A stretch of 64,000 nt of DNA from Chloroflexi bacterium bin20 (GTDB lineage: Bacteria > Chloroflexota > Anaerolineae > Aggregatilineales > Phototrophicaceae), in NCBI GenBank assembly GCA_002238485.1, contig MPMG01000001.1, positions 806,001 to 870,000 of the forward strand, written 5' to 3'. The notes beneath the pieces are model-generated. The model searched no databases. It saw only the letters and a program-made list of their open reading frames with translations, and was not told where the DNA came from. Shown in pieces: positions 16,939 through 26,829 of the stretch. Within the stretch, counting starts at the first letter, position 1. Each line of letters starts with the position of its first letter. Position numbers and translations under genes: made by a program.

Positions 16939-19638
16939 ATGAGCGATGCGCGCAAACCTGGCTCCAACATTTTGAGCCAGGATATTCACCTGCTGGGCAG
17001 CTGGCTCGGTGTCATCATCCAGGAACAATGTGGCATGGACGCCTATGATCTGGTCGAGGAGATCCGCGCCATGTCCAAGGCGCGCCGCAATGGCGATGCC
17101 GAAGCCGCTTTCCAACTGGCAGACCGCCTGGAAAATCTGCCGCTGGATTCCAAACATGTGCTCATCAAGGCATTTTCCAATTATTTTCAGCTCATCAACA
17201 TCGCCGAAGACTTGCAGCGAATCCGCGTCATTCGCCAGCGCGAAGCCAAAGGCCGGCTGAAAGAGTCGATTGTCGAGGCGATCCGCGCCTTGAAGAAGAG
17301 TGGCAAGACAGCCGCCGACATGCGTGCCCTGCTGGAGCAAACGCGGCTGCGACTCGTGCTGACAGCCCACCCGTCCGAAGCAAAACGCCAGGAAACGCTG
17401 GTCAAGCTGCGGCATATCGCCAGCATGATGGAACGCCGCGACCGCCACAATCTGCTGCCCAGAGAACTGCACAAGCTGGAAAGCGCGCTGGCGGAAGAGG
17501 TCGAAGAGCTATGGCAGACACGCCAGGTGCGCGCCTCAAAGAAAGAAGTCGCAGACGAAGTCGACTTCGGCATTTATTTCATCCGCTCGGTCATTATTGA
17601 TGTTGTCATCGACATTTATGAAGATTTGCAGATCGCGTTGGAACGCAGCTACCCAGAGGCAGACTGGACAGAGCTGCCGCCGGTGCTGCGTTATGCCTCG
17701 TGGATAGGTGGCGACCGCGATGGCAATCCCAATGTTACTACCGATGTCACACTGCAGACGCTGGCAACCCTGCGAGCCACAGCACGGCAGATCTACCTGG
17801 ACGAAATTGAGCTGCTGGCACAGCACCTGACGCAAGATACCGAGCGATTCGGCGCGTCGGCAGAGATCCGCGCTGCAAGCGCCGAAGACGATGATGCGAT
17901 GAGCAAGCGCTATCCGGCCGAGATCTACCGTCAAAAGCTGGCTAGCATCCAGCGCAAGCTCGCGGCTGACGATTACCGATCCAGCCGCGGCTTTCTGCGC
18001 GACCTGCTGCAAGTGCAAGACAGCCTGAAAGCGCACGGCGGATTGCGATCGGCTTTGGGCACAGTCCAGCGACTGGTACGCAAGCTGCGTCTGTTTGGAT
18101 TGCACCTGGCGCCGCTGGAAGTGCGCGAAAATGCCGAATTGCACAGCGCCGCACTGGATGAGATCTTCGCCCGATACGACATTTGCGATAGGTACCTGGC
18201 GCTGCCCGAAGCGCAGAAGCAGGCACTGCTGGCAGCCGAGATCCGCAGCCGGCGGCCACTATTCCCGCAAGACATCGACAGCTTCAGCGATGGCACACAG
18301 AGCATCATCCGCACCTGGCGCATGATCGGCGCAGCGCACGCGCGATACGACGCCATCGTCATTGACACAGTCATCGCCAGCATGTCCCAGCAGCCCAGCG
18401 ATGTTTTGGCCATGCTGGTTTTTGCCAGCGAAGTCGGCATAGACCGCGATATCACCATCGTGCCGCTCTTCGAGACAATAGACGACCTGTACCATGCGCC
18501 GCAGATCATGAAGCAGCTCTTTTCTATCGCCGAGTATCAGGCCTATCTGGCGGCGCGGGCGGGCAAACGCGGCTTGCGTCAGCAGATCATGATCGGCTAT
18601 TCCGACAGCAGCAAAGACGGCGGCTATCTGGCGTCAAACTGGAACTTGTATCACGCGCAGCAGCTGCTCTCGGAAATCTGCGTCAAGCACGGCGTGTCGC
18701 TGGAGCTGTTTCATGGGCGCGGCGGCAGCATCGGTCGTGGCGGCGGACCCACCAACCGCGCTATCTTGTCGCAGCCTCCCGAGTCATTGCGCGGGGGCGT
18801 CAAAATCACCGAGCAGGGAGAAGTTATCGCCTATCGCTATAGCAACCGCGGCATCGGCCACCGACACTTGCAGCAGGTGCTCAACGCCGTGCTGATTGGC
18901 ATGGGTTTGCAAGAGCAACATCATGTGCCGGCGCATTTCTTCGAAGCGATGGAGCAGTTGTCCGAGCTAAGCCGCGTTTGTTATCGCCAGTTCGTCTACG
19001 AAAGCGAGGGATTCATCGAATATTGGCAGCAAGCCACGCCCATCCGCGAGCTAAGCCGCATGCAGATCAGTTCGCGGCCTGCCAAACGCGCCGAACGGGC
19101 TGGTTTCTCCGCCATGCGCGCCATCCCCTGGATGTTCAGCTGGATGCAAAGCCGCGCAATTGTGCCCAGCTGGTTCGGATTGGGCACAGCCTTCGAGACC
19201 TTTGCCGAGACCGACCGCGATGGACTTCGTTTGCTGCAAGAGATGTATCGCAGTTGGTCATTCTTCAAGGCGGTCATTGACAACGCTCAGCTTGATGTCG
19301 CCAAAGCCGATATGGGCATTGCCGCGCTCTATGCCTCGCTGGTCGAACCTGTCGAACTGCGCGAGAAATTCTTCGGCTGGATCAAAGCCGAGCACGCCCG
19401 CAGCAGCAACATGATTATGCGCGTGACGCAGCAAGACGATCTGCTGGCGAATATGCCAGCCATCCAGACATCTATCCAGCGGCGCAACCCCTATGTCGAT
19501 CCGCTCAATTTCATGCAGGTGGCTCTCTTGCGCGAGCTGCGGGGGCTGGATGAAGACGATGCGCAGTGGCGGCCGGTGCTGGATGCCACGCTGGCGACCA
19601 TCAATGGCATCGCGGCGGGCATGAAGACGACGGGTTAG
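16939..19638 (+). CDS. ppc: Phosphoenolpyruvate carboxylase
   Basis: An 899-residue bacterial-type PEP carboxylase that fixes bicarbonate onto PEP to form oxaloacetate. Catalytic landmarks are His144 in LTAHPSEAKRQE, the GGDRDGNPNVT motif, FHGRGGSIGRGGGP from about residue 591, and GYSDSSKDGGYLAS. The C terminus ends KTTG rather than the usual NTG. The gene stands alone behind a 179-base non-coding stretch that includes a TATATT box at 16831-16836. It is anaplerotic, supplying oxaloacetate to citrate synthase, aconitase and KorAB, all encoded in this window. Confidence 0.96.
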   Translation: MSDARKPGSNILSQDIHLLGSWLGVIIQEQCGMDAYDLVEEIRAMSKARRNGDAEAAFQLADRLENLPLDSKHVLIKAFSNYFQLINIAEDLQRIRVIRQREAKGRLKESIVEAIRALKKSGKTAADMRALLEQTRLRLVLTAHPSEAKRQETLVKLRHIASMMERRDRHNLLPRELHKLESALAEEVEELWQTRQVRASKKEVADEVDFGIYFIRSVIIDVVIDIYEDLQIALERSYPEADWTELPPVLRYASWIGGDRDGNPNVTTDVTLQTLATLRATARQIYLDEIELLAQHLTQDTERFGASAEIRAASAEDDDAMSKRYPAEIYRQKLASIQRKLAADDYRSSRGFLRDLLQVQDSLKAHGGLRSALGTVQRLVRKLRLFGLHLAPLEVRENAELHSAALDEIFARYDICDRYLALPEAQKQALLAAEIRSRRPLFPQDIDSFSDGTQSIIRTWRMIGAAHARYDAIVIDTVIASMSQQPSDVLAMLVFASEVGIDRDITIVPLFETIDDLYHAPQIMKQLFSIAEYQAYLAARAGKRGLRQQIMIGYSDSSKDGGYLASNWNLYHAQQLLSEICVKHGVSLELFHGRGGSIGRGGGPTNRAILSQPPESLRGGVKITEQGEVIAYRYSNRGIGHRHLQQVLNAVLIGMGLQEQHHVPAHFFEAMEQLSELSRVCYRQFVYESEGFIEYWQQATPIRELSRMQISSRPAKRAERAGFSAMRAIPWMFSWMQSRAIVPSWFGLGTAFETFAETDRDGLRLLQEMYRSWSFFKAVIDNAQLDVAKADMGIAALYASLVEPVELREKFFGWIKAEHARSSNMIMRVTQQDDLLANMPAIQTSIQRRNPYVDPLNFMQVALLRELRGLDEDDAQWRPVLDATLATINGIAAGMKTTG

Positions 19639-19651
19639 ACACATTCAGCGC

Positions 19652-21220
19652 CTAGAGTCCAGCTACGCTCGGTTGGCGCAGGAATTCGGATCGTGTGGCC
19701 TGCGTAAGAATTTGCTGCTCGGCGGGCAGCAGGCTCCAAAATAGCGCGGGATCGGCAATGCGACCATCGGCAGCCTGGCTGTATTGCCCGAGCAGCTGCA
19801 TGAATGCCGCATCGCCGATATCATCGCGCAAGTTGTGCAGCATTTGCACGCCTCGCAGGTAGATGGCGTTGATGTATGCGCGCGCGGTTGTGAAATCATA
19901 GACGGCGCTGTCGACCCTGCCCTGTGGGAAAAAGCCAGCCACGCGGAAGCTCCACCACCAATTCCTTTCTGCTGGATAAAATGCCTCGATGTACAGGTAT
20001 TCGCTGTACGTGGCGAGCGCTTCGTCCAGCCAGGGGTTTAGCGCCGAATCGCTGCCGACGCGAGCATACCACCACTGATGCGCGATCTCGTGCACAGCGA
20101 TTAACGTCAGGTAATTCTTGGGACTGCCATCAAAACCATAAAACCAGGCGCTGCCGACATAAACCAGACCCGTGAATTCCATGCCATCGGGGAAGTCGCC
20201 TTGCACGATCACGAAGCGCTTGTAGGGATACGCGCCGAAGTAACGGGCAAACAGATCGAGCGCCTTGCCAGACTCAACCAACAGATGCGAAACGCTGTCC
20301 AGACTCGAATCGCCCGCATTGACCTGGGCATCGGCAAAATTATACATAGCCACCGTCAGTCCTGGCGCGACTTCCCGCTCGGAGAGGATGAACTCTTCGC
20401 TGAGGCTGATGGCGAAATCGCGCGATGCCGACAGCTCGACCAGCCACTGCCTCGTCCCCAGGCGTGTTACAGCGCCGGGCGCAGCCAACTGCAGCTTGTC
20501 GGATGCGTTTTCCGCCGTGACCTGCACCCGCCAGTCGCTCCGCTCATAGACGATTTGCTCGCCGATGCCGCTGGGCTGATGAATCCGCCATTCGCCATTC
20601 AGCCGTGCAGCAACGGTCGGCAAGAAGTGGCTCAAATTGAGCTGACGCGGGCTGTGGCCAAAGAAGCCGCGGTAGGAGCGCAGACCTTCGCGTATGGCGC
20701 TCGGACGCAGCTGAAAGGTCAGCGCGGCTTCCAGCCAACAGCCAGGCTGCAGCGGCGCGACCAGCAGAATCTCGAGGCGGTTGAGGTCCAGCTGATAATC
20801 GACGCTTTCGCCATTGACGCGCAGATCCAACAGCGAGAAGGTGTCTGTCCATTGATTGGCTTGCACATCCAAGACCAGCTTGTCCAGTGGCTCTGCTTCC
20901 AGGTTGTGGAAGACGATGCGTTGGGAGACATCGGCGCTGCGCGCGCCATAATCAACGCGCACATCGGCTTCAACCTGGCGGGCCAGCTCGGGAGCGGACT
21001 GGGGACAGCGATTTGCTTTGCGATCGAGCGTGGGCTGGGCGGTCTGTGAATTGCTGTGCACGGCCAGTGGCGTAGCTTTCTGCTGCAACGTTTCCAGACG
21101 CAAGTTGATTTTGCCGACGACCGTGGCGTCTTTGGCAGACGCGGCTCGGCTCAAGTTGCAACCGACCAAAAGAAAGCCACAAAGCAGCAAAAGCAGGTAT
21201 GCGCGAAACATAGGCGGCAT
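19652..21220 (-). CDS. M1-family metallopeptidase, predicted lipoprotein
   Basis: A 522-residue secreted protein. The signal peptide ends in a lipobox with Cys21 (LLVGC), so it should be anchored outside the membrane. A gluzincin site is complete: HEIAH at 377-381 and Glu400 in WLDEALATYSEY, the exact HExxH-18-E spacing of M1 aminopeptidases, so catalysis is expected. The long first half is beta-rich, like the M1 N-terminal domain. I chose ATG 21220, preceded by GGGAG; the frame is open much further upstream, but without a signal peptide. It converges on ppc with 13 bases between. Confidence 0.85.
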   Translation of the reverse strand: MPPMFRAYLLLLLCGFLLVGCNLSRAASAKDATVVGKINLRLETLQQKATPLAVHSNSQTAQPTLDRKANRCPQSAPELARQVEADVRVDYGARSADVSQRIVFHNLEAEPLDKLVLDVQANQWTDTFSLLDLRVNGESVDYQLDLNRLEILLVAPLQPGCWLEAALTFQLRPSAIREGLRSYRGFFGHSPRQLNLSHFLPTVAARLNGEWRIHQPSGIGEQIVYERSDWRVQVTAENASDKLQLAAPGAVTRLGTRQWLVELSASRDFAISLSEEFILSEREVAPGLTVAMYNFADAQVNAGDSSLDSVSHLLVESGKALDLFARYFGAYPYKRFVIVQGDFPDGMEFTGLVYVGSAWFYGFDGSPKNYLTLIAVHEIAHQWWYARVGSDSALNPWLDEALATYSEYLYIEAFYPAERNWWWSFRVAGFFPQGRVDSAVYDFTTARAYINAIYLRGVQMLHNLRDDIGDAAFMQLLGQYSQAADGRIADPALFWSLLPAEQQILTQATRSEFLRQPSVAGL

Positions 21221-21335
21221 CATACTCCCCGCGAGCCATGCCGACAATGCAGGGTTCATCTTTGCCGCGTATGCGCCGGGCGGGGCCTGTGTTATGCTAG
21301 TCGCGATCAAGGACCAGTCAATTACTGTATCCGGC

Positions 21336-22253
21336 ATGAGCCAAACAGCCCAGCGCGCATCATCCAGCAAACTCGCCGCCATCGTACGCTTGTCGCGATG
21401 GCGAGAGCATGTGCCCTTCACCATACCCTTGACACTGGTCGGCGGTCTGCTGGCAATGGAACCGATTGGCGCTCCGGTCGACTGGCGGCTCTTTGTGGTG
21501 CTGGCTGCCAATGTGCTGGCGATGTGCTTCGCGTTCATGCTCAACGATGTCGAAGATGCGCCGGACGATGCGCTGGACACTGCCAAGCGCGCCCACAATG
21601 CCATCAGCGGCGGACTGCTCAGCCGGCGGGAAGGGCTTCGCATCTGCGCGGCGACATGTGCGCTGTCTCTGCTGCTCTTTGCGTTGGCAGGCGGCTGGGC
21701 GCTGGCTCTGGGTGGCATTACGTTGGCGCTGTGCTATCTGTATTCGGCGCACCCTTTTCGCTTCAAAGCGCGTCCGCTGACCGACTTTCTTTCGCATGCC
21801 CTGATGTTGAGCGGCTTGCTGGTGGCGGCTGGATACGCCACATACAGCAGCGATCCCGGCGGCGTGTGGCTGGTGGTAGCGGCGGCCATCTTGTTTTCTG
21901 CCTATGGACAATTCTATAACCAGGTCGAAGATTATGATGTCGACAAGTCGGCTGGCTTGCGGAATACAGTCGTCCTGCTAGGGAAAAACACGACCGCCTG
22001 GCTCGGCCATCTGTCTTTTGCCGGCGCGCTGGTCTGCATCGTCATCACCATTTCGCAAGGATTGTTTCCAGGCTGGCTGGGCGTCATCATCTGCGTCGGC
22101 GCCTTGGCATGCGTCGTCTTCCCCTGGGAGTTGGACATGCGCGGCAACCGAGCGAGATTCGGCGCCAATGTGCAGAGGCCCGGCTTGCTGGTCGCCAACC
22201 TGGCAGCGTTGATGTGGCTGGCAAGCAATTTGGGTCTGCTGACCATCGCCTGA
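21336..22253 (+). CDS. UbiA-family prenyltransferase
   Basis: An integral membrane protein of 305 residues with eight to nine hydrophobic segments. Both Asp-rich metal/diphosphate motifs are visible: NDVEDAPDDALD near residue 70 and YNQVEDYDVDKSAGLRNT near 205. Family members transfer prenyl chains to aromatic rings, heme, chlorophyllide or glycerol phosphate; the acceptor here cannot be told. The start is MSQTAQR at 21336. Upstream ATG codons in the frame lie in or before a TGCTAG element at 21295 that could be the promoter, and overlap the divergent lipoprotein gene. Confidence 0.82.
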   Translation: MSQTAQRASSSKLAAIVRLSRWREHVPFTIPLTLVGGLLAMEPIGAPVDWRLFVVLAANVLAMCFAFMLNDVEDAPDDALDTAKRAHNAISGGLLSRREGLRICAATCALSLLLFALAGGWALALGGITLALCYLYSAHPFRFKARPLTDFLSHALMLSGLLVAAGYATYSSDPGGVWLVVAAAILFSAYGQFYNQVEDYDVDKSAGLRNTVVLLGKNTTAWLGHLSFAGALVCIVITISQGLFPGWLGVIICVGALACVVFPWELDMRGNRARFGANVQRPGLLVANLAALMWLASNLGLLTIA

Positions 22254-22308
22254 ACCCATTTCTTTTTCCGGGCGCGGGGATTCGCCATCACCGGTTGAAC
22301 TGCCTGGT

Positions 22309-22357
22309 GGGCAACAACCATTTCGCCACTACATCACCCTCTGTATTCTCTGTGCTC
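22309..22357. repeat. Dispersed intergenic repeat, copy 1
   Basis: Within the 226-base gap after the prenyltransferase gene, a segment reading GGGCAACA ... CGCCACTACATCACCCTCTGT ... CTCTGTG matches, base for base over most of its length, another at 42695-42748. No coding is seen. The match was made by eye. Confidence 0.55.
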
Positions 22358-22440
22358 AAGTATCGATCACCTAGCTTGTTCTACTTCGTTGTGCGCGCTT
22401 TTTTCTGGCAATTTCTGCAAGACCGACTCGGAATTGCATG

Positions 22441-22449
22441 TGCTAGTAT
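22441..22449 (+). promoter_or_regulatory. Extended -10 promoter element
   Basis: TGC followed by TAGTAT, 31 bases before the small membrane protein gene; it fits the recurrent TGCTAnnnT pattern. No -35 box is evident. Confidence 0.45.
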
Positions 22450-22479
22450 ACGAGCAGGCATAGTTGAGCAAGGTGACGC

Positions 22480-22881
22480 ATGGCAGATTTTCACCAAATC
22501 CTATTCAACATGCACATTTTATACTCGCTGGCGCTGGGCATCTGGGCGGCGTTCGCGGCAGTTTCCGCGCGCGGCAAGCAATCGCTCAGCGGGAATTATT
22601 GGGGAGCAGTAGTCGTCTATGCGCTGCTGGCGGGCACCACGCTGCTGGTCGGGATTGCGCTGCTTTTGACAGGCTTTGAGCTGATTGCCGGACGCACTGT
22701 CGTCTATGTGCTGTACATGCTGTGGCTGGCCATCATCATGCCGGGCTTGTTCAGCCTGATGAGTGGGCGCGATGATCGGCAGGCGGCTTTTGCCTATGCC
22801 CTGCTGGCATTCTTCAACTTCAGCACCTCGGTCAGCATGATTCAGCGCGACCTCATCGGTCCCTGGGTCGCCGTCTCCTAG
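22480..22881 (+). CDS. Small integral membrane protein, unknown function
   Basis: A 133-residue protein I do not recognise. It has four hydrophobic segments (about residues 9-28, 42-66, 77-94 and 103-118) joined by short loops, with a charged cytoplasmic-type loop SGRDDRQ. It is preceded by a plausible extended -10 element and followed after 17 bases by the CCA-adding enzyme, so the two are probably cotranscribed. The real start is likely ATG 22480, preceded by AAGGTGA. Confidence 0.6.
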   Translation: MADFHQILFNMHILYSLALGIWAAFAAVSARGKQSLSGNYWGAVVVYALLAGTTLLVGIALLLTGFELIAGRTVVYVLYMLWLAIIMPGLFSLMSGRDDRQAAFAYALLAFFNFSTSVSMIQRDLIGPWVAVS

Positions 22882-22898
22882 TTACAAGCTGGCTTACC

Positions 22899-24278
22899 AT
22901 GACGCCGCTAGACAACACAAGCAGCCAGCCAGGCATCTTCGACCGCAGCGCGCTAGTTCGCGGACTGGGTGAGGCTGCGGCGCGTCTGGCGGATATTGTG
23001 GCAATGCAGGCACAAGACCAGCAGCGCAGCCTCTACCTGGTTGGCGGGGTCCTACGCGATCTGCTCTTGGGGCAGCGAAGCGCCGACCTGGATTTTGTGA
23101 TCGAAAGCGATGCGTCTACATTCGCTCGCGGCTTGCAGAAGCGATATGGCGGACAGGTGCACGCGCACCAACCTTTTGGCACAGCGAAATGGTCCTTGTC
23201 TGCCGATTCTGCCGACAGGCTCGGGCTGCCACTGGCCGACCTGCCGCAGCATATCGACTTTGCGCGGGCGCGCAGCGAGACCTATGCAGAGCCGGCCGCT
23301 CTGCCCGATACAAAACCTGGCAGCATCGTGGACGACATGCAGCGGCGTGACTTTTCGGTCAATGCGCTAGCGCTGCGCCTAAGTCCAAATGCGCCCTATG
23401 GGCAACTGCTGGATGCCTGCGGCGGATTGCAAGACCTGCGCAATCAGCAAATTCGTGTTTTGCATGATCGCAGCTTCATTGACGATCCCACCCGGATACT
23501 GCGCGCGCTGCGATTTACGACTCGACTGAATTTCAAAATCAATGCGCAGACGGCGGTCTGGCTGCGGGATGCGCTGCCGATGCTGGGGCGGGTTTCTGGC
23601 GCGCGCCTGCGCAAGGAAATTGATCGGATCATGGTGGAGAAGCCGGCCAGCGAGATCCTGCTGCGTTTGAATGACCTGGGCGCCTTGAAAGAGATTCAGC
23701 CCGGATTTCGCCCCTCAAAGCGCCTCGCAGACGACCTCAAGCGAGCGAAAGAGCAAGAGCCACCCTGGCAATCGGCAGACATTGATGCGCCTGCATTGCG
23801 CTGGTGTCTGCTGCTGGGGGCCCACGAGGACACTGTCGCGCGCTGCATCGCCAAGCGCCTGGACCTGAACCGTCGGCAGATCAATAGCGTGAGCGCCACC
23901 TGTCGCATTCTTGCGATTGCTGAAGATCTCGCCGACCCTTTGCGCCGCCCCAGCGAGATCGCGCCGCGCTTGGAGAAGCTGCCGCCCACCGCCCTGCACG
24001 CCGCCTGGCTGCTGCTGCACGACTCGTCAAGCGCTCAAGAACGCTTGCGCCTAACCATGCAGCGCTGGCGGACGATCCGCCCTTGCACAACAGGGCATGA
24101 CCTGCGCGCGCGGGGATTGCCGCCCGGACCGCACTACAAGCGGATTCTGGAGCAGCTGCGCAGCGCATGGATCGATGGCGATGTGCAATCATGCGAAGCG
24201 GAACGGGCTCTGCTGCAGCGCCTGCTGGAAAGCGGCGAATACGCGCAGGGCGATCAGCCAAGTGCAAGGCTCCTGTAA
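22899..24278 (+). CDS. cca: CCA-adding enzyme / poly(A) polymerase family nucleotidyltransferase
   Basis: A 459-residue class II nucleotidyltransferase. The head domain has LVGGVLRDLLLG, the catalytic acids in DLDFVIE, the RRDFSVNALA flexible-loop motif, and DPTRILRALRF. It would add or repair the CCA end of tRNAs. The C-terminal 200 residues are helical, and I see no HD phosphohydrolase signature. Poly(A) polymerase activity is the alternative. The gene follows the small membrane protein closely. Confidence 0.88.
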   Translation: MTPLDNTSSQPGIFDRSALVRGLGEAAARLADIVAMQAQDQQRSLYLVGGVLRDLLLGQRSADLDFVIESDASTFARGLQKRYGGQVHAHQPFGTAKWSLSADSADRLGLPLADLPQHIDFARARSETYAEPAALPDTKPGSIVDDMQRRDFSVNALALRLSPNAPYGQLLDACGGLQDLRNQQIRVLHDRSFIDDPTRILRALRFTTRLNFKINAQTAVWLRDALPMLGRVSGARLRKEIDRIMVEKPASEILLRLNDLGALKEIQPGFRPSKRLADDLKRAKEQEPPWQSADIDAPALRWCLLLGAHEDTVARCIAKRLDLNRRQINSVSATCRILAIAEDLADPLRRPSEIAPRLEKLPPTALHAAWLLLHDSSSAQERLRLTMQRWRTIRPCTTGHDLRARGLPPGPHYKRILEQLRSAWIDGDVQSCEAERALLQRLLESGEYAQGDQPSARLL

Positions 24279-24339
24279 GGATTTACTGGCAGACTGCCGA
24301 TAGAAGCAAGACGCAAGCAGATATCGGAGACGATTGGAA

Positions 24340-26262
24340 ATGGATAATGTGACGATTGGCTTGGCGCTGGTGGCGGGCTTGCTTTCGTTCATCTCGCCCT
24401 GTGTGCTTCCTTTGGTGCCAGCCTACATCGGATATATGGGCGGACGTCTGACTCACCAGGTCAGCCGTCAAAACGCAGCGGGGGCGCCCACCACAATCAG
24501 TTTGGGAATGCGCTTGCAGATGCTGATGCATGGCGGCGCATTCGTTTCGGGCTTTTCCTTGATCTTCGTGCTAATCGGCTTGCTGACGACGGCGCTCTCC
24601 AGTGTAGCGGGCCAATATGTCGGCGCATTCACGGAAGCGCTGGGGCGAGTGGGCGGCATCGTAATCATCTTTTTTGGCTTGCAATTCATGGGCTTGATGC
24701 CTCGTTTGTTCAACTGGCTGCGGGGCAAGAGCCGCGCACCGCTTCTGGACAGCCGCATTTTTAGCCTGGCGACCGCGATCGCTGCCAGTTCGTTGATTTA
24801 TTGGGCGCTGCTGGAAGAGGCGGTCTTGGCTCTGCCAGTTATCGCTGCGCTGCTGCTGGGCATGTTTGCTAGTGGGGCATTTTCGCAGCCGGCGCGCTTT
24901 TGGATGGCGCTGCTGGATCGGCTGCAAGGCGCGCTTTACTCCGATACCCGCGCCGATATCGGTGGCGGACGCGAAGGCTTGCTTGGCTCGGCATTTATGG
25001 GCATGGTCTTTTCGGCCGGCTGGACGCCTTGCATCGGGCCGCTGCTGGGCACGATTCTGACTGTCGCGGCGACAGCTGGCGCGACCAGCGGCGATATCGC
25101 CCAGGGCATGCTGCTGCTGGCGGCTTACAGCGTCGGCTTGGGCATACCTTTTTTGATCACCGCCATGCTGATGGACGGCGCGCGCGGAGTCTTGCGGCGT
25201 CTGCAGCGGCACATGCGCAAGATCGAGCTCTTCAGCGGTTGCCTGATGATCATCATCGGATTGCTGGTAGCCAGCGGGCGCTTGCAGAGCCTCAGCCAGA
25301 CTTTTTCGCGCGGGGAATTCGCCGATTTCACCTTCCGCGTAGAAGAATGTGGATTGGGCGTCTTCGAGGGCGATCTGCACTTGAATCATCTTGGCGATTG
25401 TCTGGCAGGCGCGCTGCTGCCAGTGGCGATCAATCAAAGCGCCAGCCTGCATTTCTCTGCCGAAGCGCCAATGCGTCAGCTGCTGTTCCACGCCGAGGCG
25501 GGCGACCAGATTGATGTGGAAGCGCGGGGCCTGGCAGGCAGCGGGCTTGAACTGGATATCGTGCTTTACGCGCCTGACGACGCGATCGTGGCGCGCGCCA
25601 ACTCAGCCGAAAGCCGCCAGGTCGACGACAAGCTGTATCCCATAACGGCTGCCGCAGTAGAGCGTGGCGGCTTGCACCTGTTGAACCTGAGCGCGGAAGA
25701 CTTCACCGGCGACACGCGCATCCGCGTTAAAGTGCGCCATGCCCTGCCGCTCCAAGAAGAAACCAGCCAGCCTTCTCTGGCCAGCAATGTCATCAGCAGC
25801 CTGAGCGACTTGGTCAGCGAAATCGGCGAAGTAGGTCTGGAAGAAGGCAAACGCGCGCCCGCATTCAACATCACTACGCTGGACGGCGAGCGCCTGAGCC
25901 TGGCGGATCTGCGCGGTAAGGTGACGCTGCTGAACTTTTGGGGCACCTGGTGCGGCCCCTGCCGCCGCGAGATGCCCGAGTTTCAGCGCGTCTATGCTGA
26001 ATGGTCGGCGCGCGGCTTTGAAATCCTGGCCATCGCCTTCAACGACACCGAAGCAGCCATGTCCGACTTCCGCGACGAATTCTCCTTGAGCTTCCCCCTG
26101 GCGCTGGATGATACGGGCGCGATCAACGATTCCTACGCCATACAGACGCGACCCAGCTCCTATCTGCTGAACAAAGACGGCATCATTGTGGCGCGGCATT
26201 TCGGTGTGCTATCGCAGGCACAGCTGGACGACATGCTGGCGGCTGCCTTTGCTGATGACTAA
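24340..26262 (+). CDS. CcdA/DsbD-like membrane protein fused to a TlpA-type thioredoxin
   Basis: A 640-residue fusion. Residues 1-310 form a CcdA/DsbD transmembrane electron carrier with the paired cysteines in ISPCVLP (Cys21) and GWTPCIGP (Cys231). Residues 320-480 are a beta-rich extracytoplasmic module I cannot name with certainty. The C-terminal 150 residues are a TlpA/ResA redoxin with active site WCGPC (Cys538, Cys541). It should move reductant from cytoplasmic thioredoxin to its own periplasmic-side domain, for cytochrome c maturation or disulfide repair. The start is ATG 24340 after CGGAGA. A second TlpA follows. Confidence 0.88.
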   Translation: MDNVTIGLALVAGLLSFISPCVLPLVPAYIGYMGGRLTHQVSRQNAAGAPTTISLGMRLQMLMHGGAFVSGFSLIFVLIGLLTTALSSVAGQYVGAFTEALGRVGGIVIIFFGLQFMGLMPRLFNWLRGKSRAPLLDSRIFSLATAIAASSLIYWALLEEAVLALPVIAALLLGMFASGAFSQPARFWMALLDRLQGALYSDTRADIGGGREGLLGSAFMGMVFSAGWTPCIGPLLGTILTVAATAGATSGDIAQGMLLLAAYSVGLGIPFLITAMLMDGARGVLRRLQRHMRKIELFSGCLMIIIGLLVASGRLQSLSQTFSRGEFADFTFRVEECGLGVFEGDLHLNHLGDCLAGALLPVAINQSASLHFSAEAPMRQLLFHAEAGDQIDVEARGLAGSGLELDIVLYAPDDAIVARANSAESRQVDDKLYPITAAAVERGGLHLLNLSAEDFTGDTRIRVKVRHALPLQEETSQPSLASNVISSLSDLVSEIGEVGLEEGKRAPAFNITTLDGERLSLADLRGKVTLLNFWGTWCGPCRREMPEFQRVYAEWSARGFEILAIAFNDTEAAMSDFRDEFSLSFPLALDDTGAINDSYAIQTRPSSYLLNKDGIIVARHFGVLSQAQLDDMLAAAFADD

Positions 26263-26280
26263 CGGGGCTGCCAGGCGCAT

Positions 26281-26829
26281 ATGAGCCGCTCGCACAGACT
26301 CGCGCATTGGCTGGCGGCGCTGCTTTGCTTCAGTTTGGCGCTGGCAGTTATCAAAGGGGCGGGCTTGCCACTGCGCTCGGTATTCAGCGGCGACCTGCCC
26401 CAGGCTGTTGCGCCCGAGCCTGGCCACCCGGCCCCCATCTTTCAGTTGCCTACATGGTCAGGCGAGATGGTTTCGCTGATGCAAAGCGACTCCGCCTTTA
26501 CGCTGCTGTACTTTTGGTCTACCGGCTGCGCGCCTTGCCGAAACGAAATGCCCGCGCTTGACGAGCTTCAGAAAAGCGAAACACTGCGCATCTTGGCTGT
26601 GAATATGGGTGAAAGCGCGAATACTGTGCGCGCCTGGGTCGACCAACTGGAGCTTACATTCACTGTACTGCTCGATCCTGTTTTAGCCGTTGCGCGCGCC
26701 TACCAGATCCGCGGGCTGCCCAGCGCCTTCTTGATAGATGCAGAGTACCGCATTGTTCGACTGTATTATGGTCCTGTAGGCATCGATCAGCTGCGGCGTG
26801 ACCTGTCTGGTTATGCACAGAATGGCTAG
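26281..26829 (+). CDS. TlpA-like membrane-anchored thiol-disulfide oxidoreductase
   Basis: A 182-residue redoxin with one N-terminal membrane anchor (residues 8-27) and active site GCAPC (Cys83, Cys86) in the FWSTGCAPCRNEMP context of TlpA/ResA proteins; the cis-proline is in RGLPSAF. It is probably a partner or substrate of the CcdA-TlpA fusion 18 bases upstream. Its last eight bases overlap the next gene. Confidence 0.85.
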   Translation: MSRSHRLAHWLAALLCFSLALAVIKGAGLPLRSVFSGDLPQAVAPEPGHPAPIFQLPTWSGEMVSLMQSDSAFTLLYFWSTGCAPCRNEMPALDELQKSETLRILAVNMGESANTVRAWVDQLELTFTVLLDPVLAVARAYQIRGLPSAFLIDAEYRIVRLYYGPVGIDQLRRDLSGYAQNG

